A stretch of DNA of 64,000 nucleotides, from the NCBI GenBank assembly GCA_020627705.1, contig JAHDGJ010000002.1:180220-244219 (forward strand), in the 5' to 3' direction. This stretch comes from Saprospiraceae bacterium. Lineage in GTDB: Bacteria > Bacteroidota > Bacteroidia > Chitinophagales > Saprospiraceae. Shown here in pieces: positions 31,784-41,363 of the stretch. Below the pieces are notes generated by a model. That model saw only the letters and a list, made by a program, of their open reading frames with translations. It ran no database searches and had not been told where the DNA came from. Each line of letters opens with the position of its first letter. Position 1 is the stretch's first letter. A program made the position numbers and the translations under genes.

Positions 31784-32890
31784 ATGAAAATTTTTCCATT
31801 CCAAGCGATATATCCGCAATTCAACTTGGTAGCTTCGACTGATTCATTTATAAAGTCCGTTAAGCATCAATTTAACAAGTATAAAGAGACAGGATTTTTT
31901 GAAAAATCTTCAAAAGAAGCCTTGTATGTACATGAGATTATAAAGGATGGAAGGACGTATAGGGGGATCATTGCCTCTGTATCTCTTCAAGACTACCTAG
32001 ACGAAAACATCTTGATTCACGAAAAAACAATAGCCGCCAAAAGACAAATCACCATGGAATTGATCATAAATCGAGAAGCGGTGATCAAACCGATTCTTGT
32101 TGCTTACGATAAATCAAATGCGATTGATTCGGTGATTAAAAAAGTGGTAAGTGCTTCTAAGCCGATGTATTCAACAGTTTTTGAAGAGAGCAAAATACGA
32201 CATAATTTTTATCAAATTGATGAGCCCAAAATAATCGAAAAAATATGCCTTCAATTTGAAAAGGTTAAAACCAGTTATCTTGCTGATGGTCACCACAGAA
32301 GGGCAGTCGTTTTAGATCTTTTAAAAAACGAGCAGATTGGCAAAAAAAATAGCAAACGAAAATCTTTGCTGACTGCCTTTTTTCCTTTTTCAGATTTAGA
32401 TATCCACGACTTTAATCGAATAGTTGATGTTTTTGATGTTATGAGTCCGGTGAATTTTATCATTGAGCTTACCAAGTTTTTTAAAATCAAAAATTTAAAA
32501 GGCCCCAAAAAGCCGAAACAAAAATTTGTCATTACCGCTTATCTAAATGGAGAGTGGTTAGAATTGAAGTGGAAGAAAAGTATCCTAAATAAATTTAAAG
32601 ATCAAAAAGTGCTACTGGATGCTCAATTATTGGACACGTTTGTTTTCGAAAAGCTTTTGAACATAGAAGATGTAAGACAAACACAACGCATAAAATATGT
32701 CGAAGGGATTAAGCCATTGGAAGTAGTTAAAAATATGGTCAACGCAGACTTTAAAAAGATTGCCTTTTTTATTTCCCCAGTGGATCAAGAGGAACTCAAG
32801 CACGTAGCACGACAAGGTAAAAGCATGCCTCCAAAAAGTACTTGGTTTGAACCCAGATTAAAAAACGGACTCATTGGAGAAGAATTTTAA
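31784..32890 (+). CDS. DUF1015 family protein
   Basis: A 368-residue cytoplasmic protein of the DUF1015 family. The N-terminal MKIFPFQAIYPQF replaces the usual I(R/K)PFRA(I/L)RP start, and the signature TSYLADGHHRRAVVLDLL is present near residue 165. The family often lies next to serine/PLP metabolism genes, but its enzyme activity is not established. The protein is somewhat shorter than the ~410 residues typical. The amidohydrolase gene begins 1 nt after the stop, so the two are co-transcribed. Confidence 0.85.
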   Translation: MKIFPFQAIYPQFNLVASTDSFIKSVKHQFNKYKETGFFEKSSKEALYVHEIIKDGRTYRGIIASVSLQDYLDENILIHEKTIAAKRQITMELIINREAVIKPILVAYDKSNAIDSVIKKVVSASKPMYSTVFEESKIRHNFYQIDEPKIIEKICLQFEKVKTSYLADGHHRRAVVLDLLKNEQIGKKNSKRKSLLTAFFPFSDLDIHDFNRIVDVFDVMSPVNFIIELTKFFKIKNLKGPKKPKQKFVITAYLNGEWLELKWKKSILNKFKDQKVLLDAQLLDTFVFEKLLNIEDVRQTQRIKYVEGIKPLEVVKNMVNADFKKIAFFISPVDQEELKHVARQGKSMPPKSTWFEPRLKNGLIGEEF

Positions 32891-32891
32891 T

Positions 32892-34070
32892 ATGAAAAAA
32901 TATTCAGCTGATCTCATCTTTCCAATTGCCAGTGATCCCATCCAAAACGGTGTTGTTATTGTAAGTGACAAGGGTCAGATTTTGGATATTGGTGATTCAT
33001 CTAGAATACCTTCTGAAGGTTCCCAAAAGATTGAGGGTGCCCTAATTCCTGGATTTGTAAATACGCATTGTCACTTAGAGTTATCGCATATGAAGGGACT
33101 GATGAAGACTGGTACAGGACTCATTTCCTTTATTGATTCTGTAGTGAAGTTTAGAGATTTCCCTCAAGAAGAAATCATGGACGCTATTGCTAAGGGTGAT
33201 CAAGAAATGTGGGACAATGGAATTGTAGCTGTTGGAGATATTTCTAATAAAATTGATACGGCCCAAGTCAAATCACAAAGCAACATTGATTACTACACAT
33301 TTGTAGAAATGTTTGATTTTATGCAGGCAGGAAATTTGCAGCCAACCATTGATCAATATAAACCTGTATATGAGGGGCAATCAGTGAGCGGGAATAATAA
33401 AAAGTCTTACGTTCCGCATGCTCCGTATTCTGTTGGGAAAGAATTGTTTCAATTTATAAGAGAACACAACCTACCAAACAGCACCATCAGCATACATAAT
33501 CAAGAGACTCCAAGTGAAAACGAATTGTTCCAAAAAGGTAGTGGAAGCTTCTATGATTTTTACAAAGGCTTTGGAATGGAGTTGCCAATGAAAGCAATAG
33601 GCAAATCTGCCATTCATTACGCATTAGAAAACATGGATCCTTCTCAACGGACTCTTTTTGTACACAATACTTTGACTACAAAAGATGATGTATTGGCTGC
33701 GCAAGCTTGGAGTAAAGATGTCTTTTTTGCCACCTGTGCAAATGCCAATCTCTACATAGAAAACAAATTGCCCAATTATCAGATGTTTGTGGATACCAAT
33801 GCAGCAATGACAATTGGTACCGATAGTTTAAGTTCTAATTGGCAGCTTTCAGTTTGGGAAGAAATTAAAACGATTCATCGATTTAATAGCTTTTTACCAC
33901 TTGCGACATTGCTCCAATGGGCAACTCTTAATGGAGCAAAGGCTTTGGGATATGAAAATAACATTGGGTCTTTAGAAATAGGTAAATCTCCCGGAGTGTT
34001 AGCACTTCTTGGATTAACCAGTTTAGAACCAGAAAGTCTGGAAAACATTTCTGTCAAACGATTGTTCTAA
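32892..34070 (+). CDS. Amidohydrolase-family metal-dependent deaminase/hydrolase
   Basis: A 392-residue TIM-barrel amidohydrolase of the S-adenosylhomocysteine/aminofutalosine deaminase group. The first metal site is NTHCHLELSHM (His59, His61). Further ligands are in YVPHAPYSVG, ISIHNQETPSE and TIGTDSLSSN. Possible substrates are guanine- or adenosine-like compounds. In menaquinone-by-futalosine organisms a related enzyme deaminates aminodeoxyfutalosine, which is a guess here. ATG 32892 is chosen over TTG 32874 because it directly follows the upstream stop. Confidence 0.8.
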   Translation: MKKYSADLIFPIASDPIQNGVVIVSDKGQILDIGDSSRIPSEGSQKIEGALIPGFVNTHCHLELSHMKGLMKTGTGLISFIDSVVKFRDFPQEEIMDAIAKGDQEMWDNGIVAVGDISNKIDTAQVKSQSNIDYYTFVEMFDFMQAGNLQPTIDQYKPVYEGQSVSGNNKKSYVPHAPYSVGKELFQFIREHNLPNSTISIHNQETPSENELFQKGSGSFYDFYKGFGMELPMKAIGKSAIHYALENMDPSQRTLFVHNTLTTKDDVLAAQAWSKDVFFATCANANLYIENKLPNYQMFVDTNAAMTIGTDSLSSNWQLSVWEEIKTIHRFNSFLPLATLLQWATLNGAKALGYENNIGSLEIGKSPGVLALLGLTSLEPESLENISVKRLF

Positions 34071-34074
34071 GCCT

Positions 34075-34248
34075 TTAGGCGTTCAAGTTTATTTTCTTCC
34101 TGTACTCACTTTGAGCATAACTAAAAAGTAAAATTGAGCCTAAAATAGCCTTCAATATAGTGTCTTCGTCAAAGGAACGGCTGAGTATATTATGAGCCAC
34201 TGCTCCAAAGCAAAATGCGCCCATAAATAACTGTAGTTTGGATAACAT
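34075..34248 (-). CDS. Small two-helix membrane protein, 57 residues
   Basis: An open frame read from the minus strand, ATG at 34248 and stop at 34075. The product has two hydrophobic stretches (LQLFMGAFCFGAVAHNIL and TILKAILGSILLFSYA) separated by a charged turn RSFDEDT, and a basic end (SEYRKKINLNA). The pattern of a start Met, two helices and a positive tail is what a small inner-membrane protein shows. It ends 4 nt from the convergent amidohydrolase stop. No family is recognised. Confidence 0.5.
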   Translation of the reverse strand: MLSKLQLFMGAFCFGAVAHNILSRSFDEDTILKAILGSILLFSYAQSEYRKKINLNA

Positions 34249-34381
34249 ATATTCAAGTTAACATCAAAACTTTAGGAAGAAGAAGTCTTTCGACTAGTGT
34301 TTAGATTAACTGGATAAATAGTGTAAAGCGGACTTATGTTTAAGGTTAGAAATCTTAATTTCAGAGCTCCAAATCTAAAGA

Positions 34382-37300
34382 ATGAAGTACAAAATTATTT
34401 TACTATTGGTTATAGCTTGCTTTTTACATAGCTGTCAAAAAGAAAGCAGTTCGATGCGTCCTAAGAAAATGTCGAAGCAGGAAGAAATTGATAAAATGGC
34501 TAAGGATCAATTTCAAATGATGCGAAATCCATTTACCAATACTGTGAATCAAAAGGAAATAAACACCATAGCAAAAAACATTGCTGATGGGCAGTACAGA
34601 ACGGCTCAGGCCTTAGATTGGGAAGAAAGAGGTCCTGATAATTTTGGTGGCCGTACCAGAGCGATCGCTTTTGATCCAAAGGATGCATCAGGGAATACCA
34701 TATGGGCAGGTGGCATTGCAGGAGGACTGTGGAAATGCACCAATGCGTTTTCGGATAACTATGAGTGGGAGTCTATAGAGGCATATCAAGGAAATGTAGC
34801 TATTTCTAAGATTGTTTTTGATCCGTCAGATGCTGATATAATTTATATCGGAACCGGTGAAGGCTGGTTTAATGCAGACGCATTTGTAGGAGATGGGATT
34901 TATCGAAGTCTTGATGGTGGCAAGAGTTTTTCAAAACTATCATCAACCGACGATTTTACATTTAGATATATACAAGACATAGTGGTTTTGGATGATCGGC
35001 TTTTTGCTTGTACTAGAGATGGTGGCGTGCAAATGTCTTTTGATAGAGGAGAGACTTGGGTTAAATCTCTAGGTAATGGACAATTCGGGTTTTCGGACAG
35101 GTCTACAAGTATTGATGTAGGTGCCGACGGAACATTGATCGCAAGTATGGGGTTTGGCGGAAGCCAAGATGGCTTATATAAATCGGTGGACAAAGGGGAA
35201 ACTTGGGAATACCTCGAACTTCCAGGAGGAGGTGCACGGCGCATAGAGATGGCCATTGCTCCAAGCAATCCTAAAGTAATGTATGCTCTAAAAGAGAATC
35301 CTGGAACCAATGGGGTTGAAGAAATTTTAAAAACAGAGAATGGTGGAATTAGTTGGGAAATTTTGATCGCTCCGAAGTACATAGAAAATAATGGAAATTT
35401 TGGAAACAGAAGTTTTGCGAGGGGACAGGCTTGGTATGATTTGTTTATTACCATTGACCCAACGAATGAGAATAGAATTTTTATAGGAGGAGTTGATGTT
35501 TATCTTTCTGAAGATGGTGGAGATTCTTGGGATATAATTTCTCATTGGTTTGGTGGTCATGGATTACAATTTGTACATGCAGATCAACATGCCATTGATT
35601 ATTTAGATGACGCTGGAGATAAATTGGTATTATCCAATGATGGAGGTGTTTATCTTATTGAAAATGCAAAGAATAGTTTGCCAACCATTCAATGGAAGAA
35701 TTTCGGTTATAACACCATACAGTTTTATGCTTGTGCTTTGCACCCGACAGATGAAAATTGGTTTTTGGGAGGTACTCAAGACAATGGGTCACATCTGTTC
35801 CGGACCGAAGGGATAAATTCTACGGATCGAGTGACTGGTGGAGATGGCGCATATTGCCATATCGATAGAGACAACCCCAACATCCAAATCAGTTCCTTTC
35901 AAAACCATGGATATAATGTAACGCTTGATGCATGGAATTCTAGAGATTTTTATGGAATGCCACCACATACGGAAGCCTTTTTTATCAACCCTACGGATTA
36001 TGATGATGTCTTTGATCGCTTGCTTGTAAGTACCAATCCAGGTGAAATTCACATCCTTAATGTTCAAACAGGAGGATTGGATTCACTAAATATTAGTGGT
36101 TTGGCGGATGCTCGAGTTTCTGCTATAAAAGCACATCCTACAGATCCTACCAAAATATATATAGGGTCTGAGATTGGCAAAGTCGTGCGTATAGATTCCT
36201 TGTTCCAAGGGAGTCCTTCTTTTACTACGCTTACTCAGGTGTCAGGATTTGTTAGAAATATTGATGTTGACCTAAATGATCCGAATAAACTATTATTCAC
36301 GGTATCAAATCAAAACTTACCGTCAATTTTTGTCAGTAATGATGATGGAGCAACTTGGATTGATCAAAGTGGAGATTTGCCGGGTATGCCCAAGCGTTGG
36401 GCTATGTTTAATCCATTAAATTCTGAATCGATCATTTTTGGAACGGAGTTGGGAATATGGACGACCAATGCCTTACTTGGTGATGATACACAATGGACTT
36501 TTAACAGCAGTAATATGCCAGTAACGCGAGTGGATATGATTGACATTCGACCGAGCGATAACACGATACTTGCTGCAACCCACGGACGAGGTATGTATAC
36601 TGCAAAGCTTTGCACGGCTGCAATGGACAATGATGGAGATGGATTTTCGTGTGACGAAGATTGTAATGATTTCGATGCACAAGTAAATCTCGACGCCCAA
36701 GAAATACCTTATAACGGCATTGACGATGATTGTAATCCTGATACCCCTGATGACGACATTGATGGAGATGGATTTGCCTTAGCGTTTGATTGTGATGATA
36801 CAAATGCACTTATTAATCCGGATGCGCAAGAAATATTAAATAATGGCATTGATGAGGATTGCGATGGGAGTGATACAGAGGACGATTGTAATTCCTTTCA
36901 AAATGGCCCATGGAATGTCATTATAAGCGCGGGAGATTGTATGAATGGTCCTGCTGAAACAGAGTGGCAAATTTGGTCAAATGAAGCCTATGTTATTGGA
37001 GATATGGTTGATGGCATAAAGTACTACTTTGACTTTTGTCAAGGATTTGATTCGAGTGTTTTTATGCCCAGTGTGAATGTTTATCGCTATAACAGTGCTA
37101 ACGATGAATTGGGTCCAGCAATTGGGAGTTCAACAGATTGTAGAACAGAGTTTTTGTACAATGAAGATTCCTCTTATCCTGAGGTAATTGTCATAATTTA
37201 TGACCTTGAGGATTGTAATGGATCCTCGATAACTTCTGGTAATGGGGCATTAAATTTTGGTTGTCTAAGCTCGGGAATTGATATAGACGGAGATGGGTTT

Positions 37301-37918
37301 ACTGATGAAATTGATTGTGATGATAATGACCCTGGGGTAAATCCAGGTGCAGAAGAAATTTATTACAATGGTATTGATGATGATTGTAGTGGCGAAACAG
37401 TAGATGATGATCAAGATGGAGATGGTTGGTCTTTAGCAGATGACTGTGATGACGAAAACCCAGATATCAGTCCAGATCAAATTGAGATCTTTTTTAATGG
37501 GATTGATGACGATTGTAATCCAGAAACCTTAGATAATGATCTTGATGGAGACGGATATGGTTTAGATGAAGACTGTGATGAAACAAATCCTGACATAAAT
37601 CCAGGGGCGTTTGATATACCTGGCAATGGTATTGATGAAAATTGCGATGGTGTGGATGGAGTAAGCAGCACGCAAGATTTGGATGGTTATGTGGTAAATA
37701 TATTTCCTAATCCAACTACTGGAGTGGTTAACATAAAATCAAGTGCAGATATTCAATTTGTTTGTGAAGTTTATACGCAACAAGGCAGACTTGTAAAAAC
37801 AGTTAGGAATAAGAAAAAATTTGATTTAGCTCAATTTACTAACGGAACGTATATTATTAAACTGCGTAATGTCCGAACAGGCAACTTTGTTGTTGAGCAG
37901 ATCTTATTGATAAAATAA
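34382..37918 (+). CDS. Large surface protein: BNR/VPS10-like propeller, MopE-type metal-binding repeats, T9SS domain
   Basis: A 1178-residue exported protein. The signal sequence ends FLHSC, a lipobox-like site with Cys18. Residues ~75-745 contain repeated beta-propeller blades of the sialidase/VPS10 kind (GDGIYRSLDGGKSF, DGGVQMSFDRGETWVK, DGLYKSVDKGETWEY, VFVSNDDGATW-like). Five Asp-rich metal-binding motifs (DGDGF...DCDD...NGIDDDC) follow at 749-840 and 966-1095, split by a ~125-residue insert with several Cys. The last ~75 residues are a T9SS type A domain (NIFPNPTTGVVNI). It is probably a calcium- or copper-binding surface protein. A lipobox together with a T9SS domain is unusual. Confidence 0.83.
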   Translation: MKYKIILLLVIACFLHSCQKESSSMRPKKMSKQEEIDKMAKDQFQMMRNPFTNTVNQKEINTIAKNIADGQYRTAQALDWEERGPDNFGGRTRAIAFDPKDASGNTIWAGGIAGGLWKCTNAFSDNYEWESIEAYQGNVAISKIVFDPSDADIIYIGTGEGWFNADAFVGDGIYRSLDGGKSFSKLSSTDDFTFRYIQDIVVLDDRLFACTRDGGVQMSFDRGETWVKSLGNGQFGFSDRSTSIDVGADGTLIASMGFGGSQDGLYKSVDKGETWEYLELPGGGARRIEMAIAPSNPKVMYALKENPGTNGVEEILKTENGGISWEILIAPKYIENNGNFGNRSFARGQAWYDLFITIDPTNENRIFIGGVDVYLSEDGGDSWDIISHWFGGHGLQFVHADQHAIDYLDDAGDKLVLSNDGGVYLIENAKNSLPTIQWKNFGYNTIQFYACALHPTDENWFLGGTQDNGSHLFRTEGINSTDRVTGGDGAYCHIDRDNPNIQISSFQNHGYNVTLDAWNSRDFYGMPPHTEAFFINPTDYDDVFDRLLVSTNPGEIHILNVQTGGLDSLNISGLADARVSAIKAHPTDPTKIYIGSEIGKVVRIDSLFQGSPSFTTLTQVSGFVRNIDVDLNDPNKLLFTVSNQNLPSIFVSNDDGATWIDQSGDLPGMPKRWAMFNPLNSESIIFGTELGIWTTNALLGDDTQWTFNSSNMPVTRVDMIDIRPSDNTILAATHGRGMYTAKLCTAAMDNDGDGFSCDEDCNDFDAQVNLDAQEIPYNGIDDDCNPDTPDDDIDGDGFALAFDCDDTNALINPDAQEILNNGIDEDCDGSDTEDDCNSFQNGPWNVIISAGDCMNGPAETEWQIWSNEAYVIGDMVDGIKYYFDFCQGFDSSVFMPSVNVYRYNSANDELGPAIGSSTDCRTEFLYNEDSSYPEVIVIIYDLEDCNGSSITSGNGALNFGCLSSGIDIDGDGFTDEIDCDDNDPGVNPGAEEIYYNGIDDDCSGETVDDDQDGDGWSLADDCDDENPDISPDQIEIFFNGIDDDCNPETLDNDLDGDGYGLDEDCDETNPDINPGAFDIPGNGIDENCDGVDGVSSTQDLDGYVVNIFPNPTTGVVNIKSSADIQFVCEVYTQQGRLVKTVRNKKKFDLAQFTNGTYIIKLRNVRTGNFVVEQILLIK
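36623..37670 (+). repeat. Five coding repeats of a MopE-type metal-binding motif
   Basis: Within the large surface protein, units of ~40-45 residues repeat: D-x-DGDG(F/W/Y), then DCD(D/E), then NGID(D/E)(D/N)C. Two lie at 36623-36885 and three at 37277-37670, with an unrelated insert between them. They are repeats at protein level, diverged in DNA, and resemble the putative metal-binding motif found in MopE. Confidence 0.8.
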
Positions 37919-37919
37919 T

Positions 37920-38939
37920 CTAAAGATCATTGTAAGAAAAATGGTGCCTCTCTGACTTTTGTTTAGAGAGGCATTTTTCTATGAAGTCTATTGCTCTTTC
38001 TTCCATCCAAGAGCTCTTCTCAAATGCTTTTCTTATGAAACCACAATGTCCTCCTTTCTCGGCAAGTTCTAAAAAGATGTTTTTGCTTTTCTCAGCTTCC
38101 TTGATAGGATAACAATTTTCAGAAAGGAAAGTATCTTCTTTGGAAGAAACAATTAGAGAAGGAACGTTTACATGACTTAGTACTTTTTTACAGCTGCTTT
38201 TTTCCCAATATTGCTCTACGGAGCTGAACCCATTGGCGGGTACGGTAAAGAATTTATCGAAATACAAAAAGTCACCACTCATAAAAAAACCTTGGTAGTT
38301 CTTAAGTTTGGCAGGGTACAGTTTCTTTTTTCTTCGCGCTTTGCGATTTAATGGAATCATAAACCACTTTTTATAATGCCAGTTGTACCAATGATTGAGA
38401 CGTTCACAACTTTGACGAATGTCCATGGGTACTGAGAAATTTACCGATCCGACGATTTGTGGAGGCAAAAGTTTTTTGTTTTCACCCAAATATTTCAAGG
38501 CCAAATTTCCACCTAAACTGAATCCTACTAATCCAATAGATTCGTAGTCGTTCTTGTCTACAATTTGATTTAAACAATAAGATATGTCGTCCGAGGCACC
38601 CATGTGGTAACCTTGAAGCAATCGGTTAGGTTCTCCGCTACAACCTCGGTAATTAATACAAACAGCATCCCAATTTTTTTTATTAGAATAGTTTACGATC
38701 GCTCTAGAGTACAAACTCTCTGATTTCCCTTCTAAGCCCGACAAGACAACGATAAGCTTTTTTCTTTTTTTTCGACTCCAGTCCAAATCGATAAAATCTC
38801 CATCGGGAAGTTCTAGGCGTTCTCTTTCAAATTTTGGTCGTGGCAACCAAAAGCGAAGCAACGATGCAAAAATTGTATTTACATGGGGATTGCGAAAAAG
38901 CCTGTTCTTAGGACGATATGATGAGTTTAAAATGGGCAT
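37920..38939 (-). CDS. YheT-like alpha/beta hydrolase
   Basis: A 339-residue cytoplasmic alpha/beta hydrolase of the YheT/embryogenesis-associated EMB8 group. It has RNPHVNTIFASLLRFWLPRP at the N-terminus, LIVVLSGLEGKSESLYSRAIV, the NYRGCSGEPNRLLQGYHMG segment, the nucleophile elbow GLVGFSLGGNLALKYLG and a C-terminal ELAEKGGHCGFIRK with the catalytic His. The likely substrate is a lipid or short ester. ATG 38939 is chosen over the TTG just before it. It converges with the large surface gene, 1 nt apart. Confidence 0.88.
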   Translation of the reverse strand: MPILNSSYRPKNRLFRNPHVNTIFASLLRFWLPRPKFERERLELPDGDFIDLDWSRKKRKKLIVVLSGLEGKSESLYSRAIVNYSNKKNWDAVCINYRGCSGEPNRLLQGYHMGASDDISYCLNQIVDKNDYESIGLVGFSLGGNLALKYLGENKKLLPPQIVGSVNFSVPMDIRQSCERLNHWYNWHYKKWFMIPLNRKARRKKKLYPAKLKNYQGFFMSGDFLYFDKFFTVPANGFSSVEQYWEKSSCKKVLSHVNVPSLIVSSKEDTFLSENCYPIKEAEKSKNIFLELAEKGGHCGFIRKAFEKSSWMEERAIDFIEKCLSKQKSERHHFSYNDL

Positions 38940-38976
38940 CAATAGTTTAAAATAGAGATAGCTCTAAATTGTTTAT

Positions 38977-39948
38977 CTAAAAGGAATTTAATTGGTTTAA
39001 GACCCGTTTTGTTTCTTGTTTGAAATCCAAAGATGGCAATTCTTCCATTTTTAATTTTAGATTTTCCAAATGCAGTTGGTATGCTTTTGATTTTGGGAAT
39101 CTAGGTCTGTGCTGAAGCCCTGAATTAATTTTTTCTACCTTATCTATTACGGAAAGAGCCTTTGTAGTCAGATACGTTTCTTTGAAGTGAGACCATATGT
39201 AATCTATAGCTGTCGGCGTTGGATGAATCAAATCCCTTTCGTAAAATCGATAATCTCTCAAATCATCAAGCATAATTTCATAAGAAGGAAAATACTCCAC
39301 ATGCTTCTCGTTTATAACATTTGTAAGGCCTGTGAGAAGCGCAGCCTTTGATCGTTGATTCTCAATTAAACCATCTCGGATATGTCGTATTGGACTTAAG
39401 GTCATTACTATTTTGGCCTTAGGAGCCAACTCCTTCAGTGCAACGACGGTTCTATTTATGGCAAGTTCAATCTCTTGATAGGATAATAATCTTCTTCGAA
39501 ATTTGGATGGATTTAATTTGTGACAATTGTTTACAACACCTATTGAATCATATTCAAAAACGAAGGCGGTTCCGTAAGTAATAAAAACGATATGCGCATT
39601 TTTTAGAGCCTGGGCAAAAGCCATCATGGCTGAAGAAATTTGAACTTTGTTTTTTTCAAACGAATCACCAGAAAGACTGCTGTGAAAATCCAAATGATTA
39701 AAAACTCCTTGATTTTCGACAAATCCTTCATCTAGTATTCTGTCCGAACCTGCGGCATATTTCAGGTGTTTTTGGATAGAAATAGGATTGTAAGCAATCC
39801 CTAAGGGATTAATGGAACAATCAAATTTGACTTCTTTTAATTTTGAACCAATATTTTCGGAGAAGCATGATCCTAGCATAATAATTTTAGAATCGTGATC
39901 AATGTCAACTGCACTTTTGGTTTTTTCTATAGATGTTCTAAACTTCAT
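38977..39948 (-). CDS. GSCFA domain protein
   Basis: A 323-residue protein of the GSCFA family, named after the motif seen here near residue 25 (IIMLGSCFSENIGSKL, with FSE in place of FA). INPLGIAYNPISI and the ERDLIHPTPTAIDYIWSHF end also fit. The fold is SGNH-hydrolase-like, so Ser27 and His in LIHPTP would be the catalytic pair of an esterase or acyltransferase. No signal peptide is visible. It lies 38 nt upstream of the YheT-like gene on the same strand. Confidence 0.85.
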   Translation of the reverse strand: MKFRTSIEKTKSAVDIDHDSKIIMLGSCFSENIGSKLKEVKFDCSINPLGIAYNPISIQKHLKYAAGSDRILDEGFVENQGVFNHLDFHSSLSGDSFEKNKVQISSAMMAFAQALKNAHIVFITYGTAFVFEYDSIGVVNNCHKLNPSKFRRRLLSYQEIELAINRTVVALKELAPKAKIVMTLSPIRHIRDGLIENQRSKAALLTGLTNVINEKHVEYFPSYEIMLDDLRDYRFYERDLIHPTPTAIDYIWSHFKETYLTTKALSVIDKVEKINSGLQHRPRFPKSKAYQLHLENLKLKMEELPSLDFKQETKRVLNQLNSF

Positions 39949-40020
39949 AAATGTTAAGATAGTAGGATAGAATCAATTCGGTTTGATGAATATTTTTAAT
40001 TTCGGGAATCATTTGGACTA

Positions 40021-41361
40021 GTGGATATTTTAAGAAAACTATTTGGCTATATAGATCATTCTTCGGTAGGACAACCAAAAATTTCTTTTGGACGGTATAC
40101 TGATGCCTATAAAGAACGTGAAAAATATCAAGCATGGGACAAATCTATGGCTGCCTTTGAGGAAGGAAATTATGCTGAGTATTTCAGCAATTTTTTTTTC
40201 TATCTAAGAGATGATGATTTAGAAAACGTCAAATTTTCTACCTCTGAGCATATTGCTTATTTCGAAATTTATCAAGGTTCCAAACTTTTGGTAGGAACAG
40301 CCGACAATAAAAACATTCGGGTTGAGGCCAAAATAGCCAAAACAAATAATTTGAATATTGGTCTGCTCCGAAGATTGCTTGAGCTAAACTTTACGCTCAA
40401 ATACGGGAGATACGCATTGGATGATAACAATTGGTTGACTATGGTTTTTGAGGCAAAGACCTCTGATACCAATCCATATAAATTGTATTATGGGTTAAAA
40501 GAGCTGGCTTTAAACGCGGACAAACAAGACGATATTTTAGAATCCGAATTCTCGAATTTAGAGTCCATAAATAACAGCCATATTGTTGAGATTAGTGCAT
40601 CCGAAAAAAGAACCAAATACGAATATCTGAAAGGGAGTATAGGTGATACACTCCACTTGTTGGAAAATACTAGCCTCAATCTTGATAAGTTCCCTGGAGC
40701 TTCTTCTTATGTTTTGCTAGATCTCATTTACAAGAATGATTATTTGCTAAAGCCAGAGGGTAAGACTATGGAGCTTTTTGAAAAAATGCACCGCATGTTT
40801 TTTGTAAAAAATGGGGAAAGTCCAGCTTCCAAAAATCAGGTCTTATTGCATGAATTTGAGGATTTACACAAAGTTACCTTTGAGGATTTTAGTGAAGAGC
40901 TTTACGAAGTGAATTCTACTTTTGGAATTACACAACCTTCAGGCCACGAAAGATTGGTAGAGTTTATTCAAACGGAGTTGCCAAATTCAGAATATTATTA
41001 CTCAAATGGCCATGATGTTTTTGCCCAATCGATTTTTAGTTACATCGTAGGGTATTGTTTGTTTAATTTTTCCCTTCCTTCACCTGATAAAGCTTTTCTT
41101 CACCTTTTTTATATGATCAGCGAAAGTGATTATTTTACTCAACTAGGTTTTTCACACGAAATGGCCTTGGAAGGAGTGTTAAATAAATCAAACATCAAAA
41201 GGGAAATTAAAAATATCTGTAAGACGTATCATGAGGAGTATGGGGAGATTGCGCCTGATTTTGCATTATTAAATTTTGAATCTAAGCTCAAATTCTCGCG
41301 TTCTTATTTGACGATGTTGGCCTCGTTGAAGCTTTCACCTAGTAAAAATGCTGCGGCGTAA
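40021..41361 (+). CDS. Unknown protein paired with the trypsin-like protease; YbjN/CesT-like N-terminal domain
   Basis: A 446-residue soluble protein without signal peptide or membrane helix. Residues ~50-185 have the alpha/beta rhythm of YbjN or CesT-like chaperone folds (AYFEIYQGSKLLVGTAD, IRVEAKIAKTNNLNIGLLRRLLELN, NNWLTMVFEAKTS, YKLYYGLKELALNADKQDDIL). The C-terminal ~250 residues are mostly helical (KTMELFEKMHRMFFVKNGE, LLHEFEDLHKVTFEDF, HDVFAQSIFSYIVGYCLF) with no recognised family. It begins with GTG at 40021. The protease gene follows 2 nt after the stop, and that protein has a similar domain at its C-terminus. A role as partner, substrate or regulator of the protease is inference. 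Confidence 0.6.
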   Translation: MDILRKLFGYIDHSSVGQPKISFGRYTDAYKEREKYQAWDKSMAAFEEGNYAEYFSNFFFYLRDDDLENVKFSTSEHIAYFEIYQGSKLLVGTADNKNIRVEAKIAKTNNLNIGLLRRLLELNFTLKYGRYALDDNNWLTMVFEAKTSDTNPYKLYYGLKELALNADKQDDILESEFSNLESINNSHIVEISASEKRTKYEYLKGSIGDTLHLLENTSLNLDKFPGASSYVLLDLIYKNDYLLKPEGKTMELFEKMHRMFFVKNGESPASKNQVLLHEFEDLHKVTFEDFSEELYEVNSTFGITQPSGHERLVEFIQTELPNSEYYYSNGHDVFAQSIFSYIVGYCLFNFSLPSPDKAFLHLFYMISESDYFTQLGFSHEMALEGVLNKSNIKREIKNICKTYHEEYGEIAPDFALLNFESKLKFSRSYLTMLASLKLSPSKNAAA

Positions 41362-41363
41362 GA

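Noticed and set aside
36364-36809. Three overlapping minus-strand frames inside the large surface protein gene
   Set aside because: They are His- or Ser-rich shadows of the Asp-rich repeat codons.
36623-37670. Repeated DNA that might be taken for a CRISPR-like or tandem DNA repeat
   Set aside because: The repeats are coding MopE-type motifs, diverged in DNA and without regular spacers.
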